Of a stretch of 64,000 bases of DNA, positions 26,011-34,216 are shown piece by piece. Made by a program: the position numbers and the translations under genes. Within the stretch, counting starts at the first letter, position 1. The number at the start of each line of letters is the position of its first letter. Origin of the DNA: CAYTZH01 sp964442285 (GTDB lineage: Bacteria > Myxococcota_A > UBA9160 > JAFDET01); contig CAYTZH010000015.1 in assembly GCA_964442285.1 (NCBI GenBank), positions 1-64,000 on the forward strand, given 5' to 3'. The notes under the pieces were generated by a model. That model did not search any database. It was not told the DNA's origin and saw only the letters and a program-made list of their open reading frames with translations.

Positions 26011-26029
26011 ATCTGATATACCGTCAGAT
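26011..26029 (+). promoter_or_regulatory. Palindromic operator overlapping a -10 element
   Basis: ATCTGA and TCAGAT form a perfect inverted repeat separated by 7 bases, in the divergent spacer. TACCGT at 26019-26024 lies exactly 7 bases before the GTG at 26032 and fits a leaderless -10. A bound regulator would block transcription of the amidohydrolase. The size and symmetry fit a TetR-type operator, but the regulator is unknown. Confidence 0.45.
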
Positions 26030-26031
26030 TC

Positions 26032-27258
26032 GTGGACCTCCGGGATCACGTCGCCTGCGACAGCGATCTCCACGTGATGGAGCCCCCCGACCTGTGGGAG
26101 CGCTACATCGACCCCGCCTTCCGCCACGCGGCACCGCAGGGGCTCTCGGAGATGAAGCGCGACATGCGCGTCCGGGTGAAGAACCACGTCCTCCTGCGCA
26201 TGGGGGGCGTCCGCCCCCAGAGAGCGGCCGCAAGCGCCGGCGAAGCCGGCGCGCGCAGTGAGCCGAAGGGGAACGAAGTCCACAGGACCGGGTGGCGCAA
26301 GGAGCACGAGGACGTCTACGCCGACGCCGAGGCCCGGGGCTGGGACGCCGCCTCCCAGGTGGACGCCATGGACCGGGAGGGCCTCGATCTGGCGGTCCTC
26401 TTCCCCTCGCGGGGCCTGTTCGTGCTCGGGCTCGACCACGTGGACGCCGTCGGCAGCGACGGCCTCGAGCCGGACTTCGCCGCGGCCATCGCCCGGGCCT
26501 ACAACGACTGGCTCCACGACTTCTGCCAGCACGCGCCCGAGCGCATGTTCGGCGCCGCCATGGTGGCGCCCCACGACGTCGACGCCGCCATCGTGGAGGC
26601 GCGCCGCGCCGTCGAGGAGCTGGGATTCAGAGCCGTCTTCCTCTCGCCGGGCACCATCAACCGCCGTCCCTGGCACCACCCGGCGTACGATCCGCTGTGG
26701 GCGGAGATCGAGCGCCTGGACGTCCCGCTCTCCTTCCATGGCGGCGGCCGGAACTACCTGCGTCCGGACTTCGGCCTCGAGGTCTTCGACAAGCTCATGA
26801 TGTGGCATACGTTCTCCCAGCCCCTGGGGATCATGGCCACGGCGGTGAGCCTCTGCTCCGGCGGCGTGCTCGAACGCTTCCCCCGCCTGCGGGTCGCCCT
26901 GCTGGAGGGCAACTGCGCCTGGGCGCCCTGGCTCTTCCACCGCCTCGACGAGCACTACGAGTGGGTGGGCTGGTACGAGGCCCGCGACCTCCGCATGAAG
27001 CCCTCGGAGTACTTCCGGCGCAGCTGCTTCCTCTCGGTGGAGGCCGATGAGGAGCCGGCGCGCCAGTACATCGAGTGGTTCGGCGACGAGAACCTCGTCT
27101 TCTCCACCGACTACCCCCACGGCGACTCGAAGTTCCCCCGCGCGGTGGAGGCCTTCGCCAAGCTCCCGATCCCGGAGACGTCCCAGCTGCGCATCCTGGG
27201 TGAGAACTGGAGCCGGCTCTACGGGCTCCCCCTCGAGAGACGGGCGCCGCGCGCCTAG
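26032..27258 (+). CDS. Amidohydrolase family 2 (ACMSD-like) protein
   Basis: The 408-residue metal-dependent hydrolase or decarboxylase has the family blocks CDSDLHVMEPPDLW near the start, LSFHGGGRNYL mid-protein, VALLEGNCAWAPW, and FSTDYPHGDSKF at the C-terminal metal site. The first metal-site pattern is DLHV rather than the usual DxH, so its metal set should be checked. Residues about 58-85 form a low-complexity Ala/Gly/Arg/Glu segment encoded over a perfect DNA hairpin, which looks like an in-frame insertion. The start is a GTG without Shine-Dalgarno, 7 bases after TACCGT. It ends overlapping the opposing dehydrogenase gene by 3 bases. Confidence 0.85.
   Translation: MDLRDHVACDSDLHVMEPPDLWERYIDPAFRHAAPQGLSEMKRDMRVRVKNHVLLRMGGVRPQRAAASAGEAGARSEPKGNEVHRTGWRKEHEDVYADAEARGWDAASQVDAMDREGLDLAVLFPSRGLFVLGLDHVDAVGSDGLEPDFAAAIARAYNDWLHDFCQHAPERMFGAAMVAPHDVDAAIVEARRAVEELGFRAVFLSPGTINRRPWHHPAYDPLWAEIERLDVPLSFHGGGRNYLRPDFGLEVFDKLMMWHTFSQPLGIMATAVSLCSGGVLERFPRLRVALLEGNCAWAPWLFHRLDEHYEWVGWYEARDLRMKPSEYFRRSCFLSVEADEEPARQYIEWFGDENLVFSTDYPHGDSKFPRAVEAFAKLPIPETSQLRILGENWSRLYGLPLERRAPRA
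26234..26252. repeat. Perfect palindrome inside the amidohydrolase gene
   Basis: An 8-base inverted repeat (gcgccggc / gccggcgc) with a gaa loop lies inside the coding sequence, within a roughly 75-base segment that encodes atypical residues. It resembles an in-frame intragenic palindromic insertion. Only one copy is present in this window. Confidence 0.6.
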
Positions 27259-28202
27259 TAGCCCGCGTCGACGTCCACCACGCCCTCGAGGGGCTCCCCG
27301 GCCCGGTAGCGGATCAGGTTCTCCGCGAAGGTGTCGAGCAGGGCCCCGAACGAGCCCGGCGCCGCCCAGGAGATGTGGGGCGAGAGGTAGACCTGGGGGT
27401 GCGCGTAGAGCCAGTGTCCCTCGGGCAGGGGCTCGGGCTCGCACACGTCGAGGGAGGCGCGGGCCACGCGGCCGTCGTCGAGCGCCGCCCGCAGCGCGTC
27501 CTGGTCGACCAGCGAGCCCCGGGCGATGTTGACCAGGTGCAGCTCCCGGGCGTGGGTGAGGAGCTCGGCGCCGACCAGGTGGCGGGTCTCGGCGGTGGCC
27601 GGCGCGGCGATCACCAGGTGCTGGCACCCGGCCACGAGAGCCTCGAGCGACGCGGCGATCTCGACGCCGGGAATCGGGCTCGGTCCGGGCGTCCGCCGCA
27701 CGCCGCGCACCCGCATCCCGAAGACCCGGGCGCGCTCCGCCACGGCGCGCGCGATCGATCCCAGGCCGACGATCCCCAGCACCCGCTCGTGGAGCCCGTC
27801 GAGCCGGGCGTGGTTCCAGCGTGCCGGCGGGGCCTCTGCCCAGCTCTCGGGGAGCCGCTTGGCGTGGGCGAGCACCATGGCCATCACCCACTCGGCGATC
27901 GGGACGGCGCTGGCGCCGCGGGCGCAGGTGAGGACCCGGTCGCCCACCGCCCCGAGCGGGAAGCGGTCGACGCCGGTGCCGATGGTATGGATCCAGCGCA
28001 CGCCCCGCTCGACCAGGGCCGGCAGGTTGGGTCCGCCCCAGGCGAAGGTGAGCAGGACCTCGCCGCGGGCGTCGGGGGGCACCTCGGCGTCCGGCGCCAC
28101 GTGGCGCCAGTCGAGCGCGCCCTCCGCCGCTCCCACGCGCTCCACCACGCGGCCGAGCGCGTCGATGGGGAGATGGCTCAGGATGCGAAGGGGCTCGGCC
28201 AC
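27255..28202 (-). CDS. D-isomer-specific 2-hydroxyacid dehydrogenase
   Basis: A 315-residue NAD-dependent dehydrogenase with the nucleotide motif GLGSIA at about 147-152. The catalytic residues can be seen as Arg in NIARGSLVD, Glu in DVCEPEPLPEG and His in LSPHISW. It interconverts 2-hydroxy and 2-keto acids in the cytoplasm; the substrate is unknown. The start is a GTG at 28202 with no Shine-Dalgarno but with TAGAAC exactly 7 bases upstream. Confidence 0.9.
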   Translation of the reverse strand: MAEPLRILSHLPIDALGRVVERVGAAEGALDWRHVAPDAEVPPDARGEVLLTFAWGGPNLPALVERGVRWIHTIGTGVDRFPLGAVGDRVLTCARGASAVPIAEWVMAMVLAHAKRLPESWAEAPPARWNHARLDGLHERVLGIVGLGSIARAVAERARVFGMRVRGVRRTPGPSPIPGVEIAASLEALVAGCQHLVIAAPATAETRHLVGAELLTHARELHLVNIARGSLVDQDALRAALDDGRVARASLDVCEPEPLPEGHWLYAHPQVYLSPHISWAAPGSFGALLDTFAENLIRYRAGEPLEGVVDVDAGY

Positions 28203-28209
28203 GAGAGGC

Positions 28210-28215
28210 GTTCTA
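28210..28215 (-). promoter_or_regulatory. Probable -10 element giving a leaderless transcript
   Basis: On the minus strand TAGAAC lies 7 bases before the GTG at 28202, with no Shine-Dalgarno between. It is identical in sequence and spacing to the element at 1768-1773. Confidence 0.4.
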
Positions 28216-28301
28216 GCACGGATGCGGAGCCTCGTGGGCCCGGATGCCGGGCCCCGTGGGAGCGGTTAGACTTCCGCTCGGCGCGGTCGGCGAGGCCCCC
28301 C

Positions 28302-29513
28302 ATGGACCTCCGTTACAGCAAGCAATACGAGGACTTCCGCCAGGAGGTCCGGGACTTCCTGAAGGCGGGCTGGCCCCTTGCGGGCGAAGAGGCCGAGCTG
28401 CCCAAGGACCGGCAGGCCGCTCTCTTCCGAGAGCGCGCCATCGCGCAGGGCTACCTGGCCCGGGCCATTCCCAAGCGCTACGGCGGCGCCGAGCAGGCGC
28501 CCGACGTCCTCAAGGCCACGATCATCCGCGAGGAGTTCGGGCGGGCCCGGGCGCCGGGCGAGCTGCGCGGGATCGGCCCCTCCATGCTCGTGCCCACCCT
28601 GATCGAGTGCGGCGAGGAGTGGCAGAAGGAGAAGTTCGTCCCGCCCACGATCCGGGGCGAGATGCACTGGTGCCAGGGCTACAGCGAGCCCGGCAGCGGC
28701 AGCGACCTCGCCTCGCTCAAGACCCGCGCCGAGCTCGTCGGCGACGAGTGGGTGATCACAGGCCAGAAGATCTGGACCACCGGCGCCCACATGTCGGACT
28801 ACATGTTCTGCCTCTGCCGCACCGAGCCCGGGGCCCAGAAGCACGCCGGCATCTCCTACCTGCTCATCCCCATGAAGCAGCCAGGGATCGACGTGCGCCC
28901 CCTGCGCCAGATGACCGGCGACGCGGACTTCAACGAGGTCTTCCTGAACGAGGCGCGCACGCCGGCCGACCACATCGTCGGCAAGCGCGGCGAGGGCTGG
29001 ATCGTCTCGCGCTCCACGCTGAAGCACGAGCGCAACATGATCGGCGACGCCGCGCAGACCAAGTTCATGCTCCAGGGCCTGGTGAACCTGGCCCGCCAGA
29101 CCGAGCGCAACGGCCGGCCGGCGCTGGAGGATCCCGACATCCGCCAGCGCCTGTCCGAGCTCGAGGGCTACGTCCTCGCCCACGAGTACTCGGGCTATCG
29201 GCAGCTCACCTGCGCGGCCCGGGGCCAGGACCCGGGGCCCGTGGGGCTCATGAACAAGCTCGTGTCCACCAACATCCAGCAGAAGGTCGCCCGCCTCGCC
29301 ATCGACCTGGTGGGCGACGAGGCCCTGGCGGCGCCGGGCGGCCGCGCCCGGGGCATGTTCCAGGGCATGAGCCAGAAGTCCGGCTGGGTCGGACACTTCA
29401 TGTGGTCGCTCGGCATCGCCATCGCCGGCGGCACCGCCAACATCCAGCGCAACGTCATCGCCGAGCGCGGCTACGGGCTGCCCCGCGACGCCGCGGCCCA
29501 ACAGAGCAGGTAG
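28302..29513 (+). CDS. Acyl-CoA dehydrogenase, first subunit of a probable pair
   Basis: The 403-residue flavoprotein oxidises acyl-CoA to enoyl-CoA. Recognisable blocks are YSEPGSGSDLASL in the FAD/substrate region, WTTGAHMSDYMFCL, and the C-terminal GGTANIQRNVIAERGYGLP. The usual MCAD-type catalytic Glu position reads Gly in AGGT; a Glu in LKHERN may serve instead, as in isovaleryl-type enzymes (inference). An acyl-CoA dehydrogenase gene follows at once. Such adjacent pairs often form heterotetramers, as in actinobacterial steroid side-chain degradation. Confidence 0.92.
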   Translation: MDLRYSKQYEDFRQEVRDFLKAGWPLAGEEAELPKDRQAALFRERAIAQGYLARAIPKRYGGAEQAPDVLKATIIREEFGRARAPGELRGIGPSMLVPTLIECGEEWQKEKFVPPTIRGEMHWCQGYSEPGSGSDLASLKTRAELVGDEWVITGQKIWTTGAHMSDYMFCLCRTEPGAQKHAGISYLLIPMKQPGIDVRPLRQMTGDADFNEVFLNEARTPADHIVGKRGEGWIVSRSTLKHERNMIGDAAQTKFMLQGLVNLARQTERNGRPALEDPDIRQRLSELEGYVLAHEYSGYRQLTCAARGQDPGPVGLMNKLVSTNIQQKVARLAIDLVGDEALAAPGGRARGMFQGMSQKSGWVGHFMWSLGIAIAGGTANIQRNVIAERGYGLPRDAAAQQSR

Positions 29514-29524
29514 GGAGAGCGAGC

Positions 29525-30601
29525 GTGGACTTCGGACTCTCGGAAGAGCAGGAGATCCTGCAGGAGACGGTCGCCGGCTGGGTGGAGAACGAGTGCCCGG
29601 TCACCCGGGTGCGCGAGCTCTTCGACGGCGACGAGGGCTACCCCGACGCTCTGTGGTCGGGCCTCGCCGAGCTGGGCATCGCCGGCCTGCTGGTGCCCGA
29701 GGCCTACGGCGGCGCCGGCCTCGAGATGGTCGACCTGGCGCTGGTCGCGGAGGTGCTCGGCCGGGGCGCCGTGCCGGGGCCGTTCTTCGGCCACTCCCTG
29801 GCCTGCGCGGCGCTGGTCGCCGGCGGGAGCGACGCCCAGAAGGAGCGCTGGCTGCCGAAGCTCGCCTCCGGCGAGATCGTCGGCGGTGTGGCCCTGGCCG
29901 AGGGCGAGGGCGGCTGGCTGCCCGACGCCTGGCGGGCCGAGCTCCGCGACGGCCGCATCCGCGGCCAGAAGAGCTGGTCGCCCTACGCCTCCCGGGCGGA
30001 CCTGCTCGTGGTCGGCGCGACGGGCGGCGCGCTCGTGCTCGTCGAGCGCGGCGCCGAGGGGGTGAAGACCAGCCCCGTCGACAGCCTGGACCGGACCCGC
30101 CGCCTGGACGACGTGGTGCTCGAGTCGGCGCCGTGCGAGCCCCTGGCGGATGCCCGCACCGCCGGGCGGGTGCGCGACGCGGGCCTCGTGCTGCTCGCGG
30201 CCGACGCCTTCGGGGGCGCCACGCGCCTGCTCGACCTCTCGGTGGCCTACGCCAAGGACCGGGAGCAGTTCGGCGTGACCATCGCCCACTTCCAGTCGGT
30301 GAAGCACCGCCTCGCCGAGATGGCCGTGGAGATCGAGCCCGCGCGCGGCCTCTACTGGTGGGCGGCCCACGCCTGGGACGCCCTTCCGCAGCAGAGCGAG
30401 CGCGCCGCGGCCGTCGCCAAGGCCCACCTCACCGATCGCTTCCTCGCCGTCGCGCGCGAGGCGGTGGAGATCCACGGGGGCATCGGCTTCACCTGGGAGT
30501 GCGACGTGCAGTTCTGGTTCAAGCGGGCCATGTTCGACCGGGTCGTGCTCGGCGATCCGGGGCTGCACCGCGAGCGGGCGGCCCAGCTCGCGGGCTGGTG
30601 A
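29525..30601 (+). CDS. Acyl-CoA dehydrogenase, second subunit
   Basis: A 358-residue acyl-CoA dehydrogenase homologue with a shortened middle region and no clear catalytic Glu motif. It retains YAKDREQFGVTIAHFQSVKH and EIHGGIGFTWECDVQFWF. It starts at GTG 11 bases after the first subunit, with gggagag upstream. Its divergence from the first subunit fits a heteromeric partner that contributes part of the FAD site. The substrate is unknown. Confidence 0.9.
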   Translation: MDFGLSEEQEILQETVAGWVENECPVTRVRELFDGDEGYPDALWSGLAELGIAGLLVPEAYGGAGLEMVDLALVAEVLGRGAVPGPFFGHSLACAALVAGGSDAQKERWLPKLASGEIVGGVALAEGEGGWLPDAWRAELRDGRIRGQKSWSPYASRADLLVVGATGGALVLVERGAEGVKTSPVDSLDRTRRLDDVVLESAPCEPLADARTAGRVRDAGLVLLAADAFGGATRLLDLSVAYAKDREQFGVTIAHFQSVKHRLAEMAVEIEPARGLYWWAAHAWDALPQQSERAAAVAKAHLTDRFLAVAREAVEIHGGIGFTWECDVQFWFKRAMFDRVVLGDPGLHRERAAQLAGW

Positions 30602-30656
30602 TCGGGGGCGAGTGGCTCGGTGATCGGGAGGGACGGATGAACGGGGGACGCTGGGT

Positions 30657-31136
30657 GTGAGCGATCGACCTTTCCGCGTGCTGGGACTCCAGCAGATCGC
30701 CGTCGGGGCGACCGACAAGAACGACCTGCGCCGGATCTGGGTGGATCTCCTCGGCCTCGAGGTCCACGGCAGCTTCCGCAGCGAGTCGGAGAACGTCGAC
30801 GAGGACATCGCCGTGGCGGGCGCCGGGCCCCTGGCCGTCGAGGTGGACCTGATGCAGCCCGTCGACCCGGACAAGCGCCCGAAGGTCCACGACCCGGCCC
30901 TGAACCACGTGGGCCTGTGGATCGACGACCTTCCCGGCGCGGTCGCCTGGCTCGAGGGCCAGGGGGTCCGCTTCGCCCCGGGCGGCATCCGCAAGGGCGC
31001 CTCCGGCCACGACGTCTGCTTCATCCATCCGAAGGGCAACGAGGCGTCCCCGGTCGGTGGCGCCGGGGTGCTCATCGAGCTGGTGCAGGCCCCGCCCGAG
31101 GTGGTCCGCGCCCACGACGCCGCCCGCGCCGGCTGA
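30657..31136 (+). CDS. VOC-family protein, methylmalonyl-CoA epimerase-like
   Basis: The 159-residue vicinal-oxygen-chelate protein has two beta-alpha-beta-beta-beta modules. The blocks LNHVGLWIDD and the end FIHPKG with GVLIELVQ match methylmalonyl-CoA epimerase. Of the metal ligands, His and Glu are visible at those two blocks, but the first ligand position reads Gln (LQQIAVGATD) rather than His. It might racemise a CoA ester or act as a related lyase. It starts at GTG 55 bases after the acyl-CoA dehydrogenase pair and is probably in the same operon. Confidence 0.82.
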   Translation: MSDRPFRVLGLQQIAVGATDKNDLRRIWVDLLGLEVHGSFRSESENVDEDIAVAGAGPLAVEVDLMQPVDPDKRPKVHDPALNHVGLWIDDLPGAVAWLEGQGVRFAPGGIRKGASGHDVCFIHPKGNEASPVGGAGVLIELVQAPPEVVRAHDAARAG

Positions 31137-31146
31137 CCCCGCGGAC

Positions 31147-32838
31147 CTAGGGCTGGCGTCCCGCGCGCAGCTCGCGCAGGTGGCGGGAGGCGCGTTCGAT
31201 GTACACGCCCAGCCTCCGCTGGGTGGCGATCTGGAGCACGATCTCCCAGGTGCGGATGGCGGCGGCGCGGTCGCCCCCGCGCCGCTCGTGGACGCCGGCG
31301 AGGTTGTTGTAGGCCGAGAGGTAGCCGGGGTTCTCGTCGATGGCGCGCTCGTAGCTGGCGATGGCCAGGTCCCAGCGCTGGAGCTGCCGGTAGCGGTTGC
31401 CGAGGTTGTAGTAGCTGGTGGAGAGGTCCACCTGGCGCAGGGGCAGGTGCACGACGACGGCGAGCGCCGCCAGGGCGACGCCGGCCAGGGCGAGCGCGCG
31501 TCGGCGCCCGGCGCGCGCCCGCTCGAGGAGCTCGAAGACCGCGGCCGCGGCGAAGACGATCAGCAGCGGCACGATCGGCATCCGGTAGCGGGAGAGCACG
31601 AAGAACAGCAGCGCCGTGGCGAGGTACACGGCGATCATCCCGTAGACGGGAACGAGCCGACGCGCGTGCCGCGTCGTGAGACCCAGCCCGAGCAGCCCCA
31701 GCGGGGCGACGAAGCCGAAGCCGAGCAGCGGCAGCCGCAGCACCCAGGAGAAGAGCTCCGAGAGCCGCTTCTGGCGGTTGTTGGCCGCCTCGTGATGGTT
31801 CACGAAGAGCGCGAGCTTGCGGAGCTCGAGGCGCAGCCAGTCGCCTGGATGCGCGACGATCCAGGCGAGCCCGCGCCCGACCCAGTAGTCCGAGACCTCC
31901 GACGCCGAGAGCGGCCGTCCCAGCGCGCGCTCGGCGTACGCCCGATAGGCGGCGACCTGCTCCACCGGGTCGCCGGCGAGCTCCCGGGGAAAGGGCTCGG
32001 CCACCTTGAAGGTGCCGTCGGCCCGGGGGTTGTTGCCCGTGTAGAAGGGCGCGGCGCCGGCGGCGTTGATCAGCACCACCTCGCCGCTGACGGCATAGTT
32101 GCGCAGGGTGGCGGGCGAAACCGCCAGCAGCGTGCCCAGACCCAGGGCGGCGGCCCAGGCCAGGCGGCGCGCCAGGGTCGCGCGCTCGCGCAGGTCCCAG
32201 AGCAGCCAGCCCAGCGCCAGCGGGCCGAAGAGCAGCACGTTCTGACGCGCCAGGGCGCAGAGCCCCAGCAGCCCGCCGACGAGCAGCCAGCGGAGAAGGC
32301 CCGGTCGCTCGTGGGCCGACACCAGGGCGAGGATCAGCGCCAGGGTGAGGGGCACCAGCAGGTTCACGAGCATGAGCGTGCCCTCGTAGAAGAGGAGCAT
32401 GCCGTAGACCGCGGTCATGCCGGCGGCGAGCAGGCCCACCCGGGCGTCGAACAGCCGCCTTCCCAGCCGCCAGACCAGCGCGCAGGTGGCCACGCCCAGC
32501 AGGCTCTGGACGAGCTTGGCGGTGAGGATCTCCTGGCCCGCGGGCGCGAGCGCGTAGAGGACCCCGAGGAAGTAGGGATAGAGGGGCCCGAGGAAGAAGA
32601 CCTCCCGGCCCAGCCAGTCCCCGCCGGCCAGCGCGAGCGCCCACTCGTGGTAGACCTTGCCGTCGACGGCCGGGAGCGCGAAGAACGGATCGTTGCGGTG
32701 GATCTGCTGGAGCTGCAGCAGGCGGAGGGCGAGGGCGCCGAGGAGGATCGACGCCAGCGCCAGGCCCTCCCGGCCGAGCCCGCTGAACCTCGGGCGGCCG
32801 AGCTTCGGGCGGCTCCGCGCCCTCTCCTCCGTCGCCAT
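31147..32838 (-). CDS. GT-C family membrane glycosyltransferase with C-terminal TPR
   Basis: The 563-residue protein has about ten to eleven transmembrane helices. An early acidic periplasmic motif (PAVDGKVYHEWALAL) follows helix 1, as in dolichyl-phosphate-mannose and ArnT-type glycosyltransferases. The last 100 residues contain a tetratricopeptide unit (SYYNLGNRYRQLQRWDLAIAS). It likely transfers a sugar from a lipid-phosphate donor at the periplasmic face. The start is ATG 32838; TACCCT lies 9 bases upstream and there is no Shine-Dalgarno. It is divergent from the small gene at 32889. Confidence 0.85.
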   Translation of the reverse strand: MATEERARSRPKLGRPRFSGLGREGLALASILLGALALRLLQLQQIHRNDPFFALPAVDGKVYHEWALALAGGDWLGREVFFLGPLYPYFLGVLYALAPAGQEILTAKLVQSLLGVATCALVWRLGRRLFDARVGLLAAGMTAVYGMLLFYEGTLMLVNLLVPLTLALILALVSAHERPGLLRWLLVGGLLGLCALARQNVLLFGPLALGWLLWDLRERATLARRLAWAAALGLGTLLAVSPATLRNYAVSGEVVLINAAGAAPFYTGNNPRADGTFKVAEPFPRELAGDPVEQVAAYRAYAERALGRPLSASEVSDYWVGRGLAWIVAHPGDWLRLELRKLALFVNHHEAANNRQKRLSELFSWVLRLPLLGFGFVAPLGLLGLGLTTRHARRLVPVYGMIAVYLATALLFFVLSRYRMPIVPLLIVFAAAAVFELLERARAGRRRALALAGVALAALAVVVHLPLRQVDLSTSYYNLGNRYRQLQRWDLAIASYERAIDENPGYLSAYNNLAGVHERRGGDRAAAIRTWEIVLQIATQRRLGVYIERASRHLRELRAGRQP

Positions 32839-32875
32839 GGCGCGCCGAGGGTAGCAGCCCCGTGGCGGCCGCGTG

Positions 32876-32881
32876 TACGCT
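32876..32881 (+). promoter_or_regulatory. Probable -10 element giving a leaderless transcript
   Basis: TACGCT lies exactly 7 bases before the GTG at 32889, which has no Shine-Dalgarno. This helps choose that GTG over the in-frame GTG at 32862. Confidence 0.4.
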
Positions 32882-32888
32882 CCCGGGC

Positions 32889-33185
32889 GTGGAAGCGCGC
32901 ACCCTCCGCCAGACCGCGTCGGCGCCCACGCTGCTGCGGGCCGCGCTGGGCGGACCGCGGAAGATCGCCGGGAAGCTCGGCCGCCTGCGCTGCACCCTCG
33001 GCCTCTGGCTCGACGGCCCCCATCCTCGGGCGCGCAGCATCGGCGCCATCGTCGAGGACGCCGGCTATCACGCCCGGCTGCTCGAGTACGTCGCGCTCCC
33101 CACCCGGCTCGGACCCCTCTGGGCGCGCTACCGCAGCCTCGAGCGCTTCCCCGTCGAGCTGGCGCAGGAGCCCGCCTACGCATGA
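32889..33185 (+). CDS. Small protein of unknown function upstream of an M23 peptidase
   Basis: A 98-residue basic protein with no signal peptide or membrane helix and no family I recognise. It contains LWLDGPHPRARSIGAI and ends QEPAYA. The start chosen (GTG 32889) is supported by a -10-like TACGCT 7 bases upstream; an in-frame GTG at 32862 would add nine residues. Its stop overlaps the M23 gene start by 4 bases (ATGA), so the two are translationally coupled. Confidence 0.6.
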   Translation: MEARTLRQTASAPTLLRAALGGPRKIAGKLGRLRCTLGLWLDGPHPRARSIGAIVEDAGYHARLLEYVALPTRLGPLWARYRSLERFPVELAQEPAYA

Positions 33186-34216
33186 GCCGTCCGGGCTCCC
33201 AGGAGGCCGAGCTCGCGCGAATCGCCGCGCTCCCGGGCGGTGCCCGGCCCTGGGTCGGCCTCCTCGACCGCTTCGGCCTGACGCCGCTGGGCCCGGCGGC
33301 GCGCCAGGCCCGCAAGGCCGTCCTCGGCAGCGAGGGCACGCCCGCCACCGAGACGGGCCTCTCCTCCCTGCGCATCTTCAAGCCGGCGATCGCCCTGCCC
33401 ACCTGGCTCGGTCGGACCCGCGGCGACGGGCTCGTCCCGGTCTACAACTTCATGAACCGCAACCTGCCCGGGAAGGACGCCCCCTACTCGGTGAAGGTCT
33501 CCTTCTGCCGCGACTTCCAGGGCGGCCAGTGGACCTACGACAGCCACGTGGGCACCGACTTCGCCATCCCGGTGGGCACGCCCATCGTCACCCCGGCGCC
33601 GGGCCGGGTGCTGCGGGTGGCCAGCGAGCTCGACCACGGGGGTCTCAAGGTCTGCATCGACCACGGCGGCAACCTCTTCACCACCTCGAGCCACCTCTCG
33701 CGGGCGCTGGTCGCCGAGGGCGACTTCGTCCCGCGCGGGCGGGTCCTCGGTCTCTCCGGGGCGTCGGGCATCGAGTTCCTGCTCTTCTTCCCCTGGGTGG
33801 CCCCGCACCTCCACCTGAACGTCTGGCTCGACGGCGAGCCGGCGGATCCCTTCGCGCAGCCGGGCGAGACGCCGCTCTGGCGCAGCGGCGACAACGATCC
33901 GCGTCCGTTCGAGGGCCCGGCGGATCCCGCCGAGGAGGCGGGCTTTCTCGAGAGCCGCTGGAGCGAGGCCGGCGTCGACGCGGCCATCGCCGCCTGCCGC
34001 GACCCGGAGGTGCGCGAGCGCGCCCGCGCCTTCGACCGTCTCGAGCGCCGGGCCGCGGAGATCCTCTTCCACCGGGTGCTCACGCCGGCCGCCTTCGACG
34101 CCTTCCCGCCGCTGTACGAGGGGCGCGGCAAGCGCCGGCCGTGTCTCGACCTGCCCTTCCGCGCCGCGGACTTCCGCGGCGCCTGGCTCCCGTCCCCCGG
34201 AGGTGTCGATGCGTAG
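33182..34216 (+). CDS. M23 (LytM-type) metallopeptidase domain protein
   Basis: The 344-residue protein has an M23 zinc peptidase domain at about 115-220. The metal and catalytic residues are seen in YDSHVGTDFAIPVGTPI (H and D) and in HLHLNVW (HxH). The family cleaves peptidoglycan cross-bridges or other Gly-rich peptides. Oddly, no signal peptide or membrane segment precedes the domain, and about 100 residues follow it. It may be exported by another route or act inside the cell. It is coupled to the 98-residue gene upstream, and its end overlaps the next start by 8 bases. Confidence 0.85.
   Translation: MSRPGSQEAELARIAALPGGARPWVGLLDRFGLTPLGPAARQARKAVLGSEGTPATETGLSSLRIFKPAIALPTWLGRTRGDGLVPVYNFMNRNLPGKDAPYSVKVSFCRDFQGGQWTYDSHVGTDFAIPVGTPIVTPAPGRVLRVASELDHGGLKVCIDHGGNLFTTSSHLSRALVAEGDFVPRGRVLGLSGASGIEFLLFFPWVAPHLHLNVWLDGEPADPFAQPGETPLWRSGDNDPRPFEGPADPAEEAGFLESRWSEAGVDAAIAACRDPEVRERARAFDRLERRAAEILFHRVLTPAAFDAFPPLYEGRGKRRPCLDLPFRAADFRGAWLPSPGGVDA

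Noticed and set aside
26200..26310. Frameshift in the amidohydrolase
   Set aside because: The frame stays open and the family motifs resume after the odd segment, so an in-frame insertion fits better.
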